NCBI RefSeq assembly: GCF_004765785.1
Contig: NZ_SBIT01000002.1
Span: 310,001 to 374,000, forward strand
Length of the DNA stretch: 64,000 bases
Direction of reading: 5' to 3'
Source of the DNA: Halorussus ruber
GTDB taxonomy: Archaea; Halobacteriota; Halobacteria; Halobacteriales; Haladaptataceae
This document shows, piece by piece, positions 49,453-59,171 of the stretch. The first letter of the stretch is position 1. Every line of letters begins with the position of its first letter. The position numbers and the translations under genes are program-made. The notes beneath the pieces were generated by a model, which was not told the DNA's origin, did no database searches, and saw nothing but the letters and a program-made list of their open reading frames with translations.

Positions 49453-51213
49453 TTAGTACTTCTCCCTGAGCTGGTCTTTGAGTTCCGCTTCGAGGTCCTC
49501 GATGTACTCCTCCCACTCTTCCTGGACGTTCATGCGGTTGAGGCGCGGCGCGGCGTCGATGTCCTGAATCTCCTCGACCGGGACACCGGCTTCGAGCGCC
49601 TTGAACGCCTCGTCGTTGAACGTCTTGATAGCGCCGAGCATCGCGTAGGTCTTCTCGGGGGCGCAGTAGGTGTCCACGTCGTGGAAGGCGTTCTGCTGGA
49701 GCCACGCCTCGCGGATGTACCGCGCGACTTCGAGCGTGAGCTGCTGGTCCTCCGGCAGGGCGTCCTTACCGACGAGCTGGACGATTTCCTGCAGTTCGCC
49801 CTCCTCGTCGAGGATGTCGACCGCCCACTGACGCCGCTCGGGGAAGTCCTCGGCGACTTCCTCCTGGTACCACGGGTCGAGCTGGTCCTTGTACAGCGAG
49901 TAGGACTCGTCCCAGTTGATCGAGGGGAAGTGTCGTCGCTCGGCGAGGTCGGCGTCGAGCGCCCAGAAGCACTTCACGATACGCAGGGTGTTCTGGGTGA
50001 CCGGCTCGGAGAAGTCACCGCCCGGCGGCGAAACCGCGCCGATGGCGGAGACCGAACCCTCGGTCCCGTTGATGTTCTCGAAGTAGCCTGCACGCTCGTA
50101 GAACTCGCTGAGACGCGCGGCGAGGTAGGCGGGGTAGCCCTCCTCGCCGGGCATCTCTTCGAGACGCGACGAAATCTCGCGCATGGCCTCTGCCCACCGA
50201 GAGGTGGAGTCGGCCATCAGCGCCACGTCGTACCCCATGTCGCGGTAGTACTCCGCGATGGTAATCCCCGTGTACACGCAGGATTCACGCGCCGCGACGG
50301 GCATGTTCGACGTGTTGGCGATGAGGCAGGTCCGGGACATCAGCGGCTTCCCGGTGACCGGGTCTTCCAGTTCCGGGAAGTCGTCGATGACCTCGGTCAT
50401 CTCGTTGCCGCGCTCGCCGCAACCGACGTAGACGACGATGTCCGCGTCGGCCCACTTCGCTAGCTGGTGCTGGGTGACGGTCTTCCCGGACCCGAACGGA
50501 CCGGGAATCGCGGCCGTTCCACCCTTTGCGATGGGGAACAGGCCGTCGAGGATGCGCTGACCGGAGACCAGCGGAGTCCGCGGGGTCTGCTTCTCCGCGG
50601 CGGGTCGGGCCTCACGGACCGGCCACTCCTGTCGCATCTGGATTTCCTCGCCGTTGTCGAGTTCGGCGACCGTCTCCTCGACGGTGAAGTTACCGCTCTC
50701 GATGGAGACGACCTCGCCGCCCTCGTAGTCCGGCGGGACCATCACTTTGTGTTCGATGCTCTCGGTCTCGGGAACCGTCCCGATAATCTGACCGGGGTCG
50801 ACTTCGTCGCCCTCGCTGACGGTCGGGGTGAACTCCCACGTCTTCTCGAGGTCGATACCGGGCGCGTCGACACCGCGGTCGAGGAAGGCACCCATCTTGT
50901 CTTCGAGGACCGCGAGCGGGCGCTGGACACCGTCGTAGATGGAGTCCATCATGCCCGGACCGAGGTCCACGGACAGCGGGTCGCCGGTGTTCTCGACCGG
51001 TTCGCCGGGTGCGACGTTCGACGTCTCCTCGTACACCTGAATCGTCGTCAGGTTTCCTTCGATCTCGATGACCTCTCCCATCAGCCCTTCCTCGCCGACG
51101 TACACCACGTCGTTCATCCGGGCGTCGAGGTCAGTGGCGGTCACGACCGGTCCACTTACACTCTCGATGACGCCGTCCTCTCGAACGGTGTCGGAATCAG
51201 TTGCTTGGCTCAT
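49453..51213 (-). CDS. atpA: A-type ATP synthase catalytic subunit A
   Basis: Encodes 586 residues. The P-loop [11 protein letters not shown] lies near residue 230, and the non-homologous region typical of A subunits precedes it. [12 protein letters not shown] and [11 protein letters not shown] match the catalytic core. No intein interrupts the P-loop, a site that carries one in some archaea. It overlaps atpF by four bases and is followed closely by atpB. It makes ATP from the ion gradient, or pumps in reverse. Confidence 0.97.
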   Translation of the reverse strand: MSQATDSDTVREDGVIESVSGPVVTATDLDARMNDVVYVGEEGLMGEVIEIEGNLTTIQVYEETSNVAPGEPVENTGDPLSVDLGPGMMDSIYDGVQRPLAVLEDKMGAFLDRGVDAPGIDLEKTWEFTPTVSEGDEVDPGQIIGTVPETESIEHKVMVPPDYEGGEVVSIESGNFTVEETVAELDNGEEIQMRQEWPVREARPAAEKQTPRTPLVSGQRILDGLFPIAKGGTAAIPGPFGSGKTVTQHQLAKWADADIVVYVGCGERGNEMTEVIDDFPELEDPVTGKPLMSRTCLIANTSNMPVAARESCVYTGITIAEYYRDMGYDVALMADSTSRWAEAMREISSRLEEMPGEEGYPAYLAARLSEFYERAGYFENINGTEGSVSAIGAVSPPGGDFSEPVTQNTLRIVKCFWALDADLAERRHFPSINWDESYSLYKDQLDPWYQEEVAEDFPERRQWAVDILDEEGELQEIVQLVGKDALPEDQQLTLEVARYIREAWLQQNAFHDVDTYCAPEKTYAMLGAIKTFNDEAFKALEAGVPVEEIQDIDAAPRLNRMNVQEEWEEYIEDLEAELKDQLREKY

Positions 51214-51551
51214 TCGTTGTCACCTTGTTCGTCTTCTTCCATAAGGTCGATACCGATTGCACGCTTGATTTTGTCGCGCAGTCCGCCGCTTCCCGCGCCG
51301 CCGCCGATGGAGACCATCGTCGGTTCGACGCTCGTCTCGACCTCCTGTCGAACCTGCCGGGACAGGTAGTCGAGGTCCTCGTCGTGCATCACGACGATGC
51401 CGACGTTGTCGTCGTCGAGGACGCGGGTCACCGCGTCGTCGAGTTCCGTCTCCTTCTGGTCGTCCGGGACGTTCTCGAACTTCCGGACGCCCGCGAGGCG
51501 GAACCCGGTGGTGAACTCGGGACTGCCGACGACAGCGATTTCCTGGCTCAT
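51210..51551 (-). CDS. atpF: A-type ATP synthase subunit F
   Basis: Encodes 113 residues from ATG 51551 ([25 protein letters not shown]). The small Rossmann-like F subunit binds the central shaft and regulates activity. [22 protein letters not shown] is typical. It overlaps atpC and atpA by four bases each. The frame is open further upstream but that part is shadow of atpC. Confidence 0.94.
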   Translation of the reverse strand: MSQEIAVVGSPEFTTGFRLAGVRKFENVPDDQKETELDDAVTRVLDDDNVGIVVMHDEDLDYLSRQVRQEVETSVEPTMVSIGGGAGSGGLRDKIKRAIGIDLMEEDEQGDNE

Positions 51552-52609
51552 AGCATCACCAGTTCGTTCTCGATTTCGTCCTCGCTCAGTCCGGCCTCGC
51601 GGCCGCGAGCGATGGCGCGGATGTTGTCCACCTCGCGCTCCTTCGCCAACACGTACGCCAGCACCGGACAAATCGACAGCGGGAAGACGTGCGAGAGGTG
51701 GTCGGAGTACTCGAGGAGTGCGGCGTCTAGTGCGTGCTCGAAGCCGATGAGACTGTCGGCACGCTCCAGTTCGTCGAGCGCCTCCGAGAGGTCGTCGCCG
51801 TAGGTGCTGTCGCGGATGAACGTGACGAGTTCGTCCAGACTGTTCGAAATCTGGGACAGTTCCGACGCGCGGAACAACTCGCCGCCCTCGATGAAGTAGT
51901 CGGCGGGGTCGATGTCGGCGTTGCTCCGAGCGATGCGGAGCGCGTTCCGGGCGTTCCGGAAGTCGATCTCCGCCTGCAGGAACTCGGCGTACAACTGGTT
52001 CGCTCGGTTGTCCGTCTCGGTGACGCCCGACATCAGACCTTCGTAGTACGTGCGGTCGACCGCGTTCTCCAGCGGAATCAGCACGCCCGTCTCCTCGTAG
52101 CTACCGTAGGCCTCGGAGAGCGGCTCGCCGTATCGCGTGCGGTCGAGCATCTCGACGACTTCCTCGATGGAACCGGCTTCGACCAGTCGGTCGAGGAACT
52201 GCCGGTCGAACTCACCGGCGTAAATCAGGTCCTCCTCGACGGCCTCGCTCTCGGAATCCGAGTAGACGCCGCGGATGACGGTCTTGACGTTCCACGCGTC
52301 GAACTTCCGGAGGTAGCGAGCGATGAACTCGTAGAGCTCACCGTCGGCCCACCGGAGCAGGTCGTTGAAGTGCTTGGCGAGATTGCGGTTCAGGGCGTGT
52401 TCGATGAGGTCCACGCCGTCGTAGCGGGAGCCGAGCGCGTTGACTTCCTCCTCGTACTCGGTCTCCTCCATGTATCGAGCAATCTCGCTGGGACCCATCC
52501 GGACGAGTTTCCGGTAGTCCTCGTCGTCGAACAGCGCCGCTCGCCGGGCCTGCACCCGCGCGGTGACGTACTCGTAGTTCGAGGTTCCGTCCGTCTCTTT
52601 CACGCTCAT
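51548..52609 (-). CDS. atpC: A-type ATP synthase subunit C
   Basis: Encodes 353 residues. It is the helical, funnel-shaped subunit that links the central stalk to the membrane rotor. Family features include YVTARVQARRAALFDDEDYRKLVRM at the start and a three-fold helical repeat. It ends [11 protein letters not shown], overlapping atpF by four bases, and overlaps atpE by four bases. Confidence 0.95.
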   Translation of the reverse strand: MSVKETDGTSNYEYVTARVQARRAALFDDEDYRKLVRMGPSEIARYMEETEYEEEVNALGSRYDGVDLIEHALNRNLAKHFNDLLRWADGELYEFIARYLRKFDAWNVKTVIRGVYSDSESEAVEEDLIYAGEFDRQFLDRLVEAGSIEEVVEMLDRTRYGEPLSEAYGSYEETGVLIPLENAVDRTYYEGLMSGVTETDNRANQLYAEFLQAEIDFRNARNALRIARSNADIDPADYFIEGGELFRASELSQISNSLDELVTFIRDSTYGDDLSEALDELERADSLIGFEHALDAALLEYSDHLSHVFPLSICPVLAYVLAKEREVDNIRAIARGREAGLSEDEIENELVML

Positions 52610-53187
52610 TGCTCGAAGAGGCGTTTACTGATGTCCTGAAGGTTGTCTTCCCAGACGTTCTCCAGAACCGAGTCGAACGTGTTGTTCACCCGAAGGCGGG
52701 ACTGCTGGCTCTCGACCACGACGCCGCCGAGGCAGTCGTACTCGCCAGCGTACTCGTAGCCGTCGTAGTCCGCCACGATGTCGGTGAGCAGTTCGTCGTC
52801 CTCGGGCTTGCCGTAGACGCGGACGGTATCGTCGTCGTCGAACTCCTCGCTTGCGGCGTCGAGGAGTTCGCGCGTCAACTCCTCGCGGTCGTCGCCTTCG
52901 AGGTCGGCGATGCGGTCTTCGACCGAGTCCCGAACGTCCTGCAACACGTCACGGCGGGCTTCGAGGCGCTTCTGCTTGGCTTCCAGCTTGGCGCTGGAGA
53001 GCTTCTGCTCGCGCTCCTGGGCGATTGTCTGCTCGGTTTCCCGTTCTTGCTCCGCGAGAATCTCCTCGGCGTCGCTCTCGGCCTCGGAGACGATTTCGTC
53101 TGCGCGCTCATCGCCCTCGGAACGGATTTCCTTCGCGCGCTCGCGGGCTTCGTTTCGAATATCCTCAACTACCGTGTCCAGACTCAT
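52606..53187 (-). CDS. atpE: A-type ATP synthase subunit E
   Basis: Encodes 193 residues: a long N-terminal coiled coil of Arg/Glu/Gln (VVEDIRNEARERAKEIRSEGDERADEI...) and a C-terminal globular domain (ADYDGYEYAGEYDCLGGVVVESQQSRLRVNNTFDSVLENVWE). It forms the peripheral stalk with subunit H. It is 23 bases after atpK and overlaps atpC. Confidence 0.95.
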   Translation of the reverse strand: MSLDTVVEDIRNEARERAKEIRSEGDERADEIVSEAESDAEEILAEQERETEQTIAQEREQKLSSAKLEAKQKRLEARRDVLQDVRDSVEDRIADLEGDDREELTRELLDAASEEFDDDDTVRVYGKPEDDELLTDIVADYDGYEYAGEYDCLGGVVVESQQSRLRVNNTFDSVLENVWEDNLQDISKRLFEQ

Positions 53188-53210
53188 TGATGAAGAGGGA
53201 AAGGGGGTGT

Positions 53211-53486
53211 TTAGACGAGGAACACGACGACCAGCGCCAGAATGACGAGCGTCTCGGGAAGGACCGTCATGATGAGGCCCGTACCGAAGAGCGACTCGTC
53301 CTCGGCGATTGCGCCGATGGCGGCACTACCGATACCACGCTCGGCGTATCCCGCGCCGAGGGCCGCGAGGCCGACTGCGAGCGCAGCAGCAGCCGAAGCC
53401 GGAATAGCGGGTTCGGCGGCGGCAGCACCTTCTTGAGCAAGCGGTCCAACAGCGTTCGCGAACGCGAGTAGCATTTCGGACATCAT
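53211..53486 (-). CDS. atpK: A-type ATP synthase membrane rotor subunit K (c ring)
   Basis: Encodes 91 residues as a single hairpin of two membrane helices. The ion-carrying glutamate is in TVLPETLVILALVVV of the second helix. Single-hairpin K subunits with one carboxylate per hairpin are usual in haloarchaea. Two ATGs in a row open the gene and either could be used. A promoter-like GCTTTATG on the minus strand (near 53547-53554) suggests a separate transcription start after the atpI gap. Confidence 0.94.
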   Translation of the reverse strand: MMSEMLLAFANAVGPLAQEGAAAAEPAIPASAAAALAVGLAALGAGYAERGIGSAAIGAIAEDESLFGTGLIMTVLPETLVILALVVVFLV

Positions 53487-53697
53487 TGTTTGGAATCTCC
53501 TGTGGCTCTCGTAACCGGACAGTCGTATTTCCCGCTACTGTGGTCATAAAGCTTCCCAAAAGAGTTGGATAGAACGCCGTCTCACACCCCGTAAATCGGA
53601 GGTTGTGCTACCAAATGACAAACAAAATCGGAGATTGCGACGCGGCCAGAGACAGTTAGTTGCGGAACGAATCGGTTCGGCAGAAAGCGAGGGGTCG

Positions 53698-55902
53698 TTA
53701 GTCCTGAGTGGTGTACGACCGCTCGTGACCGAACGGTTCGTACTCCTTGCCGCCGCCCTCGTAGAACTTGCCGAAGAACTCGACGTACTCGAGACGGACC
53801 GCCTGCAGACCGGCGCTGGTCACACCGAGCGCCAGCACGAGCAGGTGGCCGATGACGAGGACGAGCAGACCGCCGACGATGCCAGCGATGCCCGAGTGGG
53901 CGAGTCCGCTGAACATGATGCTCGTCACCTCGTGGCCGTGGTACATCGTTCCGACTTCGGGCATGTGGCCGAGTCCGAAGTGCCACGCGGCGTGGCTTCC
54001 CTCACCCGTCACGTAGACGCCGAAGAACAGGAGATTGACCACGAAGGCCATCCCCGCCTTGGCGAGCAGGACCGCGGCAATCCGGGTGTACGAGAGGGCG
54101 TCGGACAGGACGCTCAGGCTCTCCAGCAGGCCGATGAGGAGTCCGGCACCGCCGAGGTGCTTGACCTCACCCGCAACGTAGAGCACGAGTCCCACGAGAC
54201 CGATGGCGAGACCGAGCGTGCCGATTTCCGCCGAGAAGCCGCCGAATCCGAACGCGAACGGCTCTCCGGCGAAGATGGTGTACAGGAAGTTGGGCTTCAC
54301 GGTACTCGCCTGCGTGCTGAAAATCCACGTCCAGATACCCCCGAACAGCAGGACCCACGAACCGCTCTCGAGGACCGCGTCAACGGGGTCATGGCTCAGC
54401 TCCTCCACGAAGCCGAACAGGTAGCCGACCGTCATGTGGAGAAGTCCCGCGAGTATCGAGATGACCATCCACGTCAGCGCGTAGTCGGCGTTGACGGGCT
54501 GGAGACCCTTCTTTATCGGCGCGCTACTGAGTCCGAGCGCACCTTCCCAGAGGTGGGTTGCGATGAGGTGTAAGCCGAACACTTCGCCGTACAGCACGCC
54601 GAACAGCGCGGTGAAACCGCCTGCCCACGCCGCGATACCGCCGAGACTCTTGAACGCCGGATTGTCGAAGGAACTGTACAGCCAGTAGCCGATACCCATG
54701 TACATGAGACCGTAACCGAGGTCACCGATCATGAACCCGAAGAACGCCGGGAAGGTCAGGAACAGGATGACCGTCGGGTCGAACTCGAAGTACCTCGGTC
54801 GGTTGATGGTCTTGACCAGCAGTTCGAAGGGCTTGAACACGCCGGGGTTGTCCTGCACGACCGGGGGCTGGTCGTCGTCCATCGTGGTGCCGCCGTCGGC
54901 CGCGACCTCTCCTTCGGCGGTCTCGTCGTGGGCCGCGGGTTCCTCGTGACCGACCGCATCGTGGGCGTCGTAGGACGCGCGTTCGAGTTCGTCGATTTCC
55001 ACTCGGTCCCCGACCGCGTTACCGAGCGCGGTCGTGAGGTCGGTGTATCGCTCGGTCGGAATCCAGCCCTCGGCGACGAAGGCGTTCTCGGTCGTTGCGA
55101 AGTTGAGCGGCGCTTCGGCCTTCTGGACGTCGATGGTCAGCTTCTCCTCGGCCGCCAGCAGGAAGCCAGCGGTGTCGAGCTTGACGTTCTCGATTTCGTT
55201 CTCGACGCTGTCGAGCTTGGATTCGAGCTTCTGGCGCTCGTGTTCGAGTTCCTCGACGTACTCCTCGGGACTTCCCTCGGCGTCTGGCACGTCGAGCGTG
55301 GCGAAGTCCACGCCGACCAGCACCTCGTCCAGCGCGTCCTCGTCGGCGGACTCGACGGGGTAGGCGAACACCGCGACGGTGCCGTCGCCCGAGAAGGTGC
55401 CGAACTCGCGGATGTCCTCGGACGCTTCGAGGGCGCGTCGGACCTCCTCTTCGTCGGCCTCGCCGACCGCGACCTGCAGGGACTCGTAGCCCGAGAGCAG
55501 GTCGAGGTCGATACCGAGGTCGGCGAAGGGCTTGACCGAGTCGAGGCGCTCCTCGACGTTGCGAAGCTCGTTTTCGAGTTCGCTCCGGCGGTCGTCGAGT
55601 TCGTTGACCTCGTTGCGGACGGATTCGAGTTCGTCTTCGAGGGCCTCGTCGGTGACGATGCGACTCGGTCCGGCGTCCTCCTCGTCGATTTCGAGGATGC
55701 TTTCGAGCGACCGGACGGTGACGAGTTTCTCGGACGCCTCGTCCGCGCCCTCGATGGGGTCACCCTGCTCGAAGCCCTCCCACGAACCGTCGTAGTCCGA
55801 GAGGTGGACCAGATTCAGCTCGTGGACGGTCTCGATGACGTCGTCCATGACGGCGCGCGAGCCGGTCACGGACACCTTGCTCATTCGCTCAGGTCTGAGC
55901 AT
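53698..55902 (-). CDS. atpI: A-type ATP synthase subunit I (membrane stator)
   Basis: Encodes 734 residues. The N-terminal half is soluble and coiled (about 1-330, RPERMSKVSVTGSRAVMDDVIETVHELNLVHLSDYDGSW...) and the C-terminal half has seven or eight membrane spans, forming the proton half-channels next to the K ring. An acidic His/Glu-rich insert (about 325-350) is a halophile feature. It overlaps atpH by 14 bases, and 211 non-coding bases separate it from atpK. Confidence 0.96.
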   Translation of the reverse strand: MLRPERMSKVSVTGSRAVMDDVIETVHELNLVHLSDYDGSWEGFEQGDPIEGADEASEKLVTVRSLESILEIDEEDAGPSRIVTDEALEDELESVRNEVNELDDRRSELENELRNVEERLDSVKPFADLGIDLDLLSGYESLQVAVGEADEEEVRRALEASEDIREFGTFSGDGTVAVFAYPVESADEDALDEVLVGVDFATLDVPDAEGSPEEYVEELEHERQKLESKLDSVENEIENVKLDTAGFLLAAEEKLTIDVQKAEAPLNFATTENAFVAEGWIPTERYTDLTTALGNAVGDRVEIDELERASYDAHDAVGHEEPAAHDETAEGEVAADGGTTMDDDQPPVVQDNPGVFKPFELLVKTINRPRYFEFDPTVILFLTFPAFFGFMIGDLGYGLMYMGIGYWLYSSFDNPAFKSLGGIAAWAGGFTALFGVLYGEVFGLHLIATHLWEGALGLSSAPIKKGLQPVNADYALTWMVISILAGLLHMTVGYLFGFVEELSHDPVDAVLESGSWVLLFGGIWTWIFSTQASTVKPNFLYTIFAGEPFAFGFGGFSAEIGTLGLAIGLVGLVLYVAGEVKHLGGAGLLIGLLESLSVLSDALSYTRIAAVLLAKAGMAFVVNLLFFGVYVTGEGSHAAWHFGLGHMPEVGTMYHGHEVTSIMFSGLAHSGIAGIVGGLLVLVIGHLLVLALGVTSAGLQAVRLEYVEFFGKFYEGGGKEYEPFGHERSYTTQD

Positions 55903-56221
55903 GCACCGCCTCCTCGAACAGGTCTACCACGTAGTCGCTGACCTCGTCTTCGTTCTCTCGCGCCCGCGATTCGAGTGCCTCACGCTCGCTCTCGCCCTCG
56001 GCGAGAACCTCTTCGCGCTCAGCCTCGATTTCCTCGCGGGCCTCGGCGAGGCGTTCCTCGTGCAGGTCAGACGCCTCCTCCTCGGCTTCGCGGCGGATTT
56101 CTTCCGCCTCTTCCCGAGCCTCGGAGATGCGCCGGTCGCGCTCCTCCTCGGCCTCGGCGACGATATCGTCGGCCTCTTGTTCGGCCTCCTTGATTCGTTC
56201 GAGAACCTCTGGCCTCGGCAT
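55889..56221 (-). CDS. atpH: A-type ATP synthase subunit H (peripheral stalk)
   Basis: Encodes 110 residues from ATG 56221 (MPRPEVLERIKEAEQEADDIVAEAEEERDRRISEAREEAEEIR). It is one long charged helix that pairs with subunit E in the peripheral stalk. The frame extends upstream, but the TATA box GTTTATAG on the minus strand (56250-56257) lies 29-36 bases from this ATG and decides the start. It is the first gene of the operon. Confidence 0.93.
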   Translation of the reverse strand: MPRPEVLERIKEAEQEADDIVAEAEEERDRRISEAREEAEEIRREAEEEASDLHEERLAEAREEIEAEREEVLAEGESEREALESRARENEDEVSDYVVDLFEEAVHAQT

Positions 56222-56249
56222 ACTAATCGTCCGAAGCTTACGCAAGCGG

Positions 56250-56257
56250 CTATAAAC
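56250..56257 (-). promoter_or_regulatory. TATA box of the atp operon
   Basis: The minus strand reads AGTTTATAGCC upstream of atpH, at leaderless spacing. Confidence 0.65.
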
Positions 56258-56396
56258 TACTTGCGAACTTTTGCGCAATTTGCGGGCCAACAGTCTACAG
56301 CGTGTTACGTGCAAACACACGTTACATCCTCCGATGGCGCTCCTGGGACGGAGAGAATAGCAGGATTATTTGGCTGGCGGTACTAACGGGCGTCCA

Positions 56397-57023
56397 ATGG
56401 GTATCCTCGAAGACAAGAGCCGCGCTCGGCTCTTCTACAAGTATCTCTCGAAGGTGTACGACACCATCAACCCGTTCATCTGGAACGAGGAGATGCGCGA
56501 CCAGGCGCTGTCGATGCTCGACATCGAGGAGGGCGACCGCGTGCTGGACGTGGGGTGTGGCACCGGCTTCGCCACCGAAGGCCTCCTCGAACACACCGAG
56601 AACGTCCACGGACTCGACCAGAGCGTCCACCAACTGGAGAAGGCGTGGGACAAGCTCGGCAAGCACGACCCCGTGAGCTTCTACCGGGGCGACGCCGAGC
56701 GCCTGCCCTTCGAGGACGACAGCTTCGACGTGGTCTGGTCCTCGGGGTCCATCGAGTACTGGCCCGACCCGGTCGCCACGCTCCGAGACATGCGCCGCGT
56801 GGTCAAACCCGGCGGGCAGGTGCTGGTGGTCGGCCCGAACTACCCCCAGACCGCCCTGATGCAGAAGCTCGCCGACGCCATCATGCTGTTCTACGACGCC
56901 GAGGAGGCCGACCGAATGTTCCGCGAGGCGGGGTACACGGACATCCACCACTACGAGACGGGACCGAGCTACGACCCGGACGTGGCGCTCGTGACCATCG
57001 CGCGCGACCCCGAAGACGAGTAG
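56397..57023 (+). CDS. SAM-dependent methyltransferase, quinone-type (UbiE/MPBQ-like)
   Basis: Encodes 208 residues from ATG 56397 (MGILEDKSRARLFYKYLSKVYDTINPFIWNEEMRD). The SAM-binding motif I is VLDVGCGTGFATEGLL, with acidic loop HGLDQS, motif II GDAERLPFEDDSFDVVWSSGSIEYWPDP and post-I VVKPGGQVLVVGPN. The KYLSKVYDTINP opening is typical of quinone methyltransferases, so a step in menaquinone modification is likely. It is divergent from atpH, and both serve respiration. Confidence 0.88.
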   Translation: MGILEDKSRARLFYKYLSKVYDTINPFIWNEEMRDQALSMLDIEEGDRVLDVGCGTGFATEGLLEHTENVHGLDQSVHQLEKAWDKLGKHDPVSFYRGDAERLPFEDDSFDVVWSSGSIEYWPDPVATLRDMRRVVKPGGQVLVVGPNYPQTALMQKLADAIMLFYDAEEADRMFREAGYTDIHHYETGPSYDPDVALVTIARDPEDE

Positions 57024-57130
57024 AGTAGAGCCAGCGAGCGCGCTGAGTGCTGAGACACGATTTTTTGGTGTGGCGAGGTTCACTAGCTACTTCAGGCGCG
57101 CGAGGGAGTCGGCCGCCTCGCGCGGCCGAC

Positions 57131-57172
57131 GAGGTTGGGGAGGCGTGAGGCTGTCGCGGGGCGGTTGCGGTG
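57131..57172 (+). repeat. GC-rich intergenic repeat with GAGGTTGGGGAGG
   Basis: GAGGTTGGGGAGG followed by GCGGTTGCGG/GGGGCGG modules; the same 13-mer with similar neighbours occurs inverted at about 10741-10780. It lies in the 250-base non-coding gap before the pilin gene. Confidence 0.6.
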
Positions 57173-57275
57173 CGGGGCGGTTGCGGAAGACGCCTAGGCT
57201 CAAGCCTGAAGTTAGCTTCTTCTCGATGTCCACCTGAAGCTAACTCGACCGGAATTTTGTCGTATCATCTTCCGC

Positions 57276-57737
57276 TCACGCCGTCTCTTCCACCTCCGCA
57301 ATCACCGTCCCGTCCACCGAGACGACCACCTCGACCCTCGACTCCGGCGAAATCAGCGGGTCGTTCGTCCCCGCAAGCTGGAAGCTGGCCGTCTCGCCCG
57401 CGGTCCACCGGCCGTCGTCCGCGCTGTTGAACGGGCCGGTCGGTCCCGGCCGGAATCCGGTCGCCGAGAAGAACGGGACCGGCGGCTGGGCGTCGAGCGC
57501 GGTCCCGTCGACGCGGACCCGGACCGAGAGCGCGCTCGCGTCGAGGGTATCGCCGCCGCGGTGGACGAACGTGAGCCGATTCGCGTCGGCGTCGATTCGC
57601 ACGTCGATGACGGCGCGGGGCGAGTCCGACGGGACCGGCGTTCCCAGCGCGACGGTGCCGACCGTCCCCGCGAGCGCGACTGTCACGACCAGCAGGAGGA
57701 CGATACCGAGGACCGGAGAGGTAGCGCGGTGGGGCAC
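57276..57737 (-). CDS. Type IV pilin-like protein
   Basis: Encodes 153 residues from GTG 57737. The N-terminus MPHRATSPVLGIVLLLVVTVALAGTVGTVAL is the archaeal pilin class III-type signal: a short basic start, a processing point near the end of ATSP and a hydrophobic helix. The remainder is an extracellular beta domain. Mature pilins assemble into adhesion or surface filaments using PilB/PilC homologues, none of which is in this window. It is transcribed alone; the AT-rich motif copy at 57842-57886 lies upstream and may hold its promoter. Confidence 0.88.
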   Translation of the reverse strand: MPHRATSPVLGIVLLLVVTVALAGTVGTVALGTPVPSDSPRAVIDVRIDADANRLTFVHRGGDTLDASALSVRVRVDGTALDAQPPVPFFSATGFRPGPTGPFNSADDGRWTAGETASFQLAGTNDPLISPESRVEVVVSVDGTVIAEVEETA

Positions 57738-57841
57738 GCCGAGGATTCGGCCCGGCTTCGGCCTTCAACCTTCGGACGGGCGGGGAGGCTACGGAGCGTC
57801 CGAGCGGAGGGAGGTCCCGAAACAGTTTCGGAAATAAATGA

Positions 57842-57886
57842 AATTGTTTTCCTAGGACATTAAAGTAGCGTTTAAAGCAATTTATA
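57842..57886 (-). repeat. AT-rich boundary motif, copy C
   Basis: The minus strand has TAAATTGCTTTA, then 23 bases, then AAACAATT; identical modules and spacing occur at 22503-22545. It lies about 105-150 bases upstream of the pilin start. Confidence 0.65.
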
Positions 57887-57917
57887 GATGGTCGAAGGGG
57901 AGGCGATGACGGACGAG

Positions 57918-59171
57918 CTACGACTGCTCGACCGGCGTCGCGGTCACGTTGACCGTCGTGTCCTCGTGGGTCGCGCTCACCCGGAACTGCCCGGCCGGGC
58001 CGAGCGCCCAGAGGATGCCGTTCGGGTCAGTTCGGCCGACGGGTTCGCCAGCAATCGAGACCCCGCCTTGGAGCGGCGCGCCCGTGGCGTTCGTGAGTTT
58101 CACCCGGAGCGGACCGCCGGGGTAGGTGCGGTTGACCGCGAGAGTGACGTTCTCCGAGGAGTTGGCGACGCTCTCGGAGGTGTTGGTGACGGCCGGACCC
58201 GGCGGGACCGAGTGTCCGCCGAAGAGTTGCTTGTAGTGGACCTCTTTGAATATCTTCTCGGTTCCGCCGTCGATGTAGGCGACGAGCTGTCCGCGCTGGT
58301 GAGTCACCGCGAGCGAGAAGATGTTGGTCGAGCCGTAACTCCCCGTGTTGCTGCCGAGCGCGTTCGCACGGACCCACGGGTAGTTCGCTAGAATCGCGTC
58401 CGGGGCTTCGAGGAAGGAGATTTGGGGCGTCGCGCTCGGGTCGCGGTGGTCCTGACGCACGATTTCCCGAACGTAGGTGTTCCCGTCGATGGTCGAGAGG
58501 ACGATTCCGGTCTCGGCGGTCGAGACGTAGACCTTCGTCGGCGATGCCTCGCCGCGGACGACCCTGCTAATCCGGTCCCGAACGGGGCCTTCGATGGTCG
58601 CAAGTTTCCCCTCCAGGGTGTGGGCTTCGTTCTCCAGGTTGAAGCTATTGATGTTCTCGGCACGGGCTTCCATCGCCTTGATGACTTTCCGGACCTGCTC
58701 GGCTTCCGCGTCGATGCGACCGAGGGTCCGGAGATACTCGCTCTCGGAGATTGTCCCGTTCGAGAACGCCTGCGTAGCCTGTCGGTCGGTGGCTTTGAGC
58801 GAGATGATGCGGTTCTCGATGTGGTAGCGATACCGGTTCAGGATTTGCTTTTTCCGCTCGACGCTGTCAGTGTCCGCCAACTGGGCGTCGAGAGCGTTGA
58901 CGCTGAGTTGCGTTCGGAACCCGTCGCGGTCCATGGCGAGGGAACTACCGAGCGCGAGCGAGGGCGTGTCGAACGCCGACCGGGCCGGGTCGGGTCCGAG
59001 CGTCATTACAGCGGTCGTGTTGTTACTGGTTTCCGGACCGGCGGTGTCGTTTCCGTTCTGGGCGGGCGCTGGCGCGGACGAAGCAAGCGTGGACGGGGCC
59101 GACGCCTGCATCGCAACTGCTCCGGGGGAGAGGGCGAGCAGTAATGCCAACATAACGGGGATGAGTCGCAT
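57918..59171 (-). CDS. Secreted or membrane-attached haloarchaeal protein
   Basis: Encodes 417 residues from ATG 59171 (MRLIPVMLALLLALSPGAVAMQASA), a signal peptide with likely cleavage after GAVAMQA. Following a Ser/Ala/Asn-rich linker comes a helical domain (about 65-200, DGFRTQLSVNALDAQLADTDSVERKKQILNRYRYHIENRII) and a beta domain ending in an immunoglobulin-like fold (SENVTLAVNRTYPGGPLRVKLTNATGAPLQGGVSIAGEPVG). Multiple NxS/T sites suggest N-glycosylation. Family role unknown. It is divergent from a membrane-anchored regulator gene 156 bases away. Confidence 0.82.
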   Translation of the reverse strand: MRLIPVMLALLLALSPGAVAMQASAPSTLASSAPAPAQNGNDTAGPETSNNTTAVMTLGPDPARSAFDTPSLALGSSLAMDRDGFRTQLSVNALDAQLADTDSVERKKQILNRYRYHIENRIISLKATDRQATQAFSNGTISESEYLRTLGRIDAEAEQVRKVIKAMEARAENINSFNLENEAHTLEGKLATIEGPVRDRISRVVRGEASPTKVYVSTAETGIVLSTIDGNTYVREIVRQDHRDPSATPQISFLEAPDAILANYPWVRANALGSNTGSYGSTNIFSLAVTHQRGQLVAYIDGGTEKIFKEVHYKQLFGGHSVPPGPAVTNTSESVANSSENVTLAVNRTYPGGPLRVKLTNATGAPLQGGVSIAGEPVGRTDPNGILWALGPAGQFRVSATHEDTTVNVTATPVEQS

